Shown here piece after piece: positions 61,301 through 64,000 of a stretch of DNA of 64,000 nt. Numbering within the stretch: the stretch's first letter is position 1; each line of letters begins with the position of its first letter. This DNA is from Nostocales cyanobacterium HT-58-2 (lineage in GTDB: Bacteria; Cyanobacteriota; Cyanobacteriia; Cyanobacteriales; Nostocaceae): positions 1,489,001 through 1,553,000 of the forward strand of contig CP019636.1 in NCBI GenBank assembly GCA_002163975.1, read 5' to 3'. The translations under genes and the position numbers were made by a program. The notes beneath the pieces are model-generated. The model did not search any database, was not told where the DNA came from, and saw only the letters and a program-made list of their open reading frames with translations.

Positions 61301-61829
61301 ATAAATTCTTAATGTGAACATTCATGCTTGAGCATACTAGAATCTGACACCGATTTGTCTTTGTTTTTGGTACTATTTACAAACACGATTTTTGAGTAAA
61401 CTTTTGATACTACAAAATCCTCACTAAAATTTTAAATATATGCTCAACACATAGCAGGACTAAATGATTTCCGAATAGGTAGTAGGTGGGAGAAAGTAGG
61501 TAGTAGAGAGTAGGTGATAGGTAGTAAATAGAATTTATTTCCACCAACTGCCACACACCCTATAGAGACTGCATTTTGACACCTCCAATAGAATTACTAT
61601 GTCTATTTTTTTTACTTCATAAAACTTTTAGATAAAACTTTGGTAATTAACTATGAAAAAGGACTAGATCTAAATACAAGAAATTATGTATCATGATGAA
61701 CAAATAACTACGAAGCAAAGATGATAAGTATAGGAAAGTACAAAAATGTTGACAATGTGATCTTGATTTTTCAGGTGTATTCTTAGGGAATCGGTTTTAG
61801 TTTTTCCGGCATTGGGTAGGGGAAGGGAG
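61301..61829. other. ntcA/fabI divergent upstream region
   Basis: 529 bp. It includes TAGGTAGTA-type purine-rich repeats (about 61475-61530) and, nearer ntcA, the candidate NtcA box at 61728-61741. No gene is seen. The leader of ntcA after the box is about 90 bp. Confidence 0.55.
61728..61741 (+). promoter_or_regulatory. Candidate NtcA box upstream of ntcA
   Basis: GTATAGGAAAGTAC fits GTA-N8-TAC. About 22 bp later a -10-like TGATTT follows (61763-61768), the spacing of NtcA-activated promoters. Autoregulation of ntcA is established in heterocyst-formers, so the site is plausible, but not proven here. Confidence 0.55.
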
Positions 61830-62501
61830 ATGATCGTGACACAAGATAAAGCCCTAGCAAATGTTTTTCGTCAGATGGCGACCGGAGCGTTTCCGCCGGT
61901 TGTGGAAACGTTTGAACGTAACAAAACCATCTTTTTCCCCGGCGATCCTGCAGAACGAGTGTATTTTCTATTAAAAGGTGCCGTAAAACTCTCCAGGGTG
62001 TACGAAGCAGGAGAAGAAATAACCGTAGCGTTGCTGCGGGAAAATAGTGTTTTCGGCGTCTTATCCTTGCTGACAGGAAATAAGTCAGATAGGTTTTATC
62101 ATGCAGTTGCTTTTACCTCTGTAGAATTGTTGTCAGCACCAATTGAACAGGTGGAACAAGCGCTAAAGGAAAACCCAGAATTGTCGATGTTAATGCTGCG
62201 AGGACTCTCTTCGCGGATTTTACAAACAGAGATGATGATAGAAACACTCGCTCACAGAGATATGGGTTCTAGGTTGGTGAGTTTTTTGTTAATTCTCTGT
62301 CGTGATTTTGGCGTTCCTTGTGCAGATGGAATCACAATTGATCTGAAGCTATCTCATCAGGCGATCGCTGAAGCAATTGGTTCAACTCGCGTTACAGTCA
62401 CTAGGTTGCTAGGTGATTTACGCGAAAAAAAGATGATTTCCATACACAAGAAAAAAATTACTGTTCATAAGCCTGTGACCTTAAGTCGGCAATTCACCTA
62501 A
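61830..62501 (+). CDS. ntcA: Global nitrogen regulator NtcA
   Basis: 223 residues from the ATG of [19 protein letters not shown]; an in-frame GTG at 61812 adds six unlikely residues. GGGAG precedes the start. CRP-family protein: beta-barrel effector domain (about 25-140) that senses 2-oxoglutarate, dimer helix ([21 protein letters not shown]), and helix-turn-helix [20 protein letters not shown]. It activates nitrogen-assimilation and heterocyst genes at GTA-N8-TAC sites. The DUF3084 gene follows, as in other cyanobacteria. Confidence 0.98.
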   Translation: MIVTQDKALANVFRQMATGAFPPVVETFERNKTIFFPGDPAERVYFLLKGAVKLSRVYEAGEEITVALLRENSVFGVLSLLTGNKSDRFYHAVAFTSVELLSAPIEQVEQALKENPELSMLMLRGLSSRILQTEMMIETLAHRDMGSRLVSFLLILCRDFGVPCADGITIDLKLSHQAIAEAIGSTRVTVTRLLGDLREKKMISIHKKKITVHKPVTLSRQFT

Positions 62502-63269
62502 AAAGTTTCTGAGCAATGAGTTCTGAGTTTTGAGTAAGATAAAAAAGTCAGGTCTCAACAACGCCCTCGTGGGTGATGCTCCTTCTGGTGTATCCGCTAA
62601 GCGTAGCTTGCTTTTGTGTAAAGGTATGTCGCTCCGCAGCCAAGTGCGCCAGTCACCTCCTGCGGAAGAATTCAAAGTTCGCTCATTCGCTCGTTCAAAA
62701 TTCAGAATCTTTTCCCGCATGAATTTTGCGAAAAGTTGAGCCAGTCGCTTGCAGGGGTTCCCCCCGTTGTGCGAACTGGCGTGCCAGGAGGAGCCAGTCT
62801 CCCTCCTTAGGTATCTGGTGAGTCCAGTCCTGCAGGAGGTGAGACAGCACTGCAGGAGGGTTTCCCTCCGCAGGCGACTGCGTTAGCGCAGCGGTAGCGA
62901 CGTCAGGAGCGTCACCCGAAGGGTTTCCCGACCTAGGGAACTGGCGTAAGCGCAAAGCGCACGCCTTCGGCGAACGCGGAGCGTATCCGCACCGATTCAC
63001 CCGAACGCGAGTGCGTCTGGTGATAGGAGAAGGGCGTTGGTTTCCCTCCTTAGCAAACTTTTCAAGACGAATTTAGAATTTCTGAATTTGAGCGTAAGCG
63101 CAGCGTGCGCCTCTGGCGCTCAGCGAGTGGCTCCTCAAGACTCTCTGGAACTGGGGAATAAGGACTAGTGAAAATTGAGCTATCTCAATGCTTGCTAATT
63201 ATCAATTCCCCACAGATAATGACTGGAAGTAGTAGGCTGTATCTGGAAGGATTTCGTCGGTAGCTGAAG
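62502..63269. other. 768-bp repeat mosaic after ntcA
   Basis: A mosaic of short GC-rich repeats: CTCCCTCCTTAGG-like pieces, GCGTAAGCGCAAAGCGCACG, CGCCTTCGGCG palindromes and GAGGAGCCAGTCTCC. They contrast with the AT-rich flanks. Reading frames in it (for example 62530-62739 and 62695-63000) are not credible genes. Such mosaics occur in large Nostocales genomes. The DUF3084 promoter must lie in the last part. Confidence 0.6.
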
Positions 63270-64000
63270 ATGACCACCGGGTACATCCTAATAGCGGCAA
63301 TTTTAATTTTGGGAGGTGTGATTGCCACCGTTGGCGATCGCATTGGCACACGAGTTGGCAAGGCGCGCCTCTCACTGTTCAACCTGCGTCCTAAAAACAC
63401 CGCAGTACTAGTAACTATTTTTACAGGCACTTTGATTTCGGCATCAACCTTAGGGATTTTATTTGCTGCCGACGATGGGTTGCGCAAGGGAGTGTTTGAG
63501 CTTGAGGATATTCAAAAAGACCTCAGACGCAGGCGTGAACAACTGGACACAACAGCAAAGCAGCTAGAAGACACCAGAGGTGAGCTAGACCAAGCTCGAA
63601 AAGAACAAAAGGCTCAAGAAGAACGCTTGAAGCAGACGAATCAGTCCTTACGGGAGGCAAACGCCAAACAACAGGCAACACAAGCCCAACTGAACCGCAC
63701 CATCAACCAACAAGCTAAGACTCAAGCTCAACTTCAAGGTACCCAAAAACAACTGAGTCTAGCAGTCACTCGCTATAAAGAAGCCATAGCTGAACTTCAA
63801 AGCGTTTACGACGAGAAAAAAACACTGTTGGCGGAAATTGAACAAAGAAAAGCAGAACGCCAACGCTTGTACGAAGAAGCGAAAAAAGCGATTGAGCAAG
63901 CTAAAACAGCCATTGCCAAACGCGATCGCGAACTCGCCAACAGACAGCAAGCAATTGAACAGCGGGATCAAAAAATTGGCAATCTTGATCGGCTGATTCA
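63270..64000 (+). CDS. DUF3084 membrane coiled-coil protein, N-terminal part
   Basis: The frame starts at ATG 63270 (MTTGYILIAAILILGG) and runs off the end of the window; about 243 residues are visible. Two membrane helices (about 4-22 and 46-65) enclose a short loop with IATVGDRIGTRVGKARLSLF. A long charged coiled coil follows from residue 85. This is the N-terminal part of the DUF3084 family, found next to ntcA in many cyanobacteria; function unknown. The rest lies outside. Confidence 0.85.
   Translation, partial: MTTGYILIAAILILGGVIATVGDRIGTRVGKARLSLFNLRPKNTAVLVTIFTGTLISASTLGILFAADDGLRKGVFELEDIQKDLRRRREQLDTTAKQLEDTRGELDQARKEQKAQEERLKQTNQSLREANAKQQATQAQLNRTINQQAKTQAQLQGTQKQLSLAVTRYKEAIAELQSVYDEKKTLLAEIEQRKAERQRLYEEAKKAIEQAKTAIAKRDRELANRQQAIEQRDQKIGNLDRLI

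Noticed and set aside
62530..63000. Frames in the repeat mosaic after ntcA
   Set aside because: They translate short GC-rich repeats on both strands, with no family support.

Overview
The window is chromosomal DNA from a cyanobacterium, most likely a filamentous heterocyst-forming one (Nostocales). The grounds are: psaC of photosystem I; a full-length NtcA with the typical cyanobacterial neighbour (a DUF3084 protein); an aspartate kinase with four ACT domains; a minC-minD-minE cluster; a fibrillin (PAP) protein; many GCGATCGC (HIP1) octamers on both strands; and abundant short intergenic repeats. The genus cannot be fixed from the sequence alone. No rRNA, tRNA or CRISPR array was found.

Region by region. 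1-471: tail of a membrane protein. 510-6682: an apparent IS1-family composite transposon, two inverted 754-bp IS copies bounded by an 8-bp direct repeat. It carries a DUF1400 esterase, remnants of two other mobile genes, a pterin dehydratase, a Coq4-like protein and a Crp/Fnr regulator. 6857-8767: lysC. 9003-9739: a UPF0175/DUF3368 toxin-antitoxin pair. 9845-12113: an acetyltransferase and an NCS2-like permease. 12467-16796: a complete CUT1-type sugar ABC importer. 17271-20690: hspA, a fibrillin, a TTC38-like TPR protein and a DUF3574 protein. 20952-24001: a PhnD-like protein overlapping a small membrane protein, a decayed peptidoglycan-binding domain, and an unknown membrane protein. 24026-29418: a GH57 enzyme, an unaccompanied pstS, and a candidate copper-radical oxidase with FG-GAP-like repeats. 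29970-32460: glmS and psaC. 33476-36751: a 1091-residue NACHT-HEAT protein. 36987-38474: a DUF6464 protein and fmt. 39514-43685: a secreted hypothetical protein and the min cluster. 43763-49136: a DUF1537 kinase, two paralogous membrane coiled-coil proteins with a DUF697 GTPase, and an alpha/beta hydrolase. 49548-51169: two VOC-like paralogues flanking a GFA protein. 51508-54008: tpiA, folP and an SPFH protein. 54420-59548: a second DUF1400 esterase, a Wza-like export protein and an ABC ATPase. 59739-62501: hisB, fabI and ntcA. 63270 onward: the start of the DUF3084 gene.

Most genes are housekeeping or stand in small units; the clear multi-gene units are the transposon cargo, the sugar importer, minCDE and the toxin-antitoxin pair. 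Two themes cross the window. First, mobile-DNA traces: the composite transposon, a degraded tyrosine recombinase, a truncated Y1 transposase, a MITE-like inverted repeat, and a 66-bp repeat that displaced the start of one gene. Second, short-repeat expansion inside genes: 9-residue repeats in MinC, near-identical 99-bp HEAT units in the NACHT protein, a repeat region in the Wza-like protein, and low-complexity inserts in lysC, glmS and the DUF1537 kinase.
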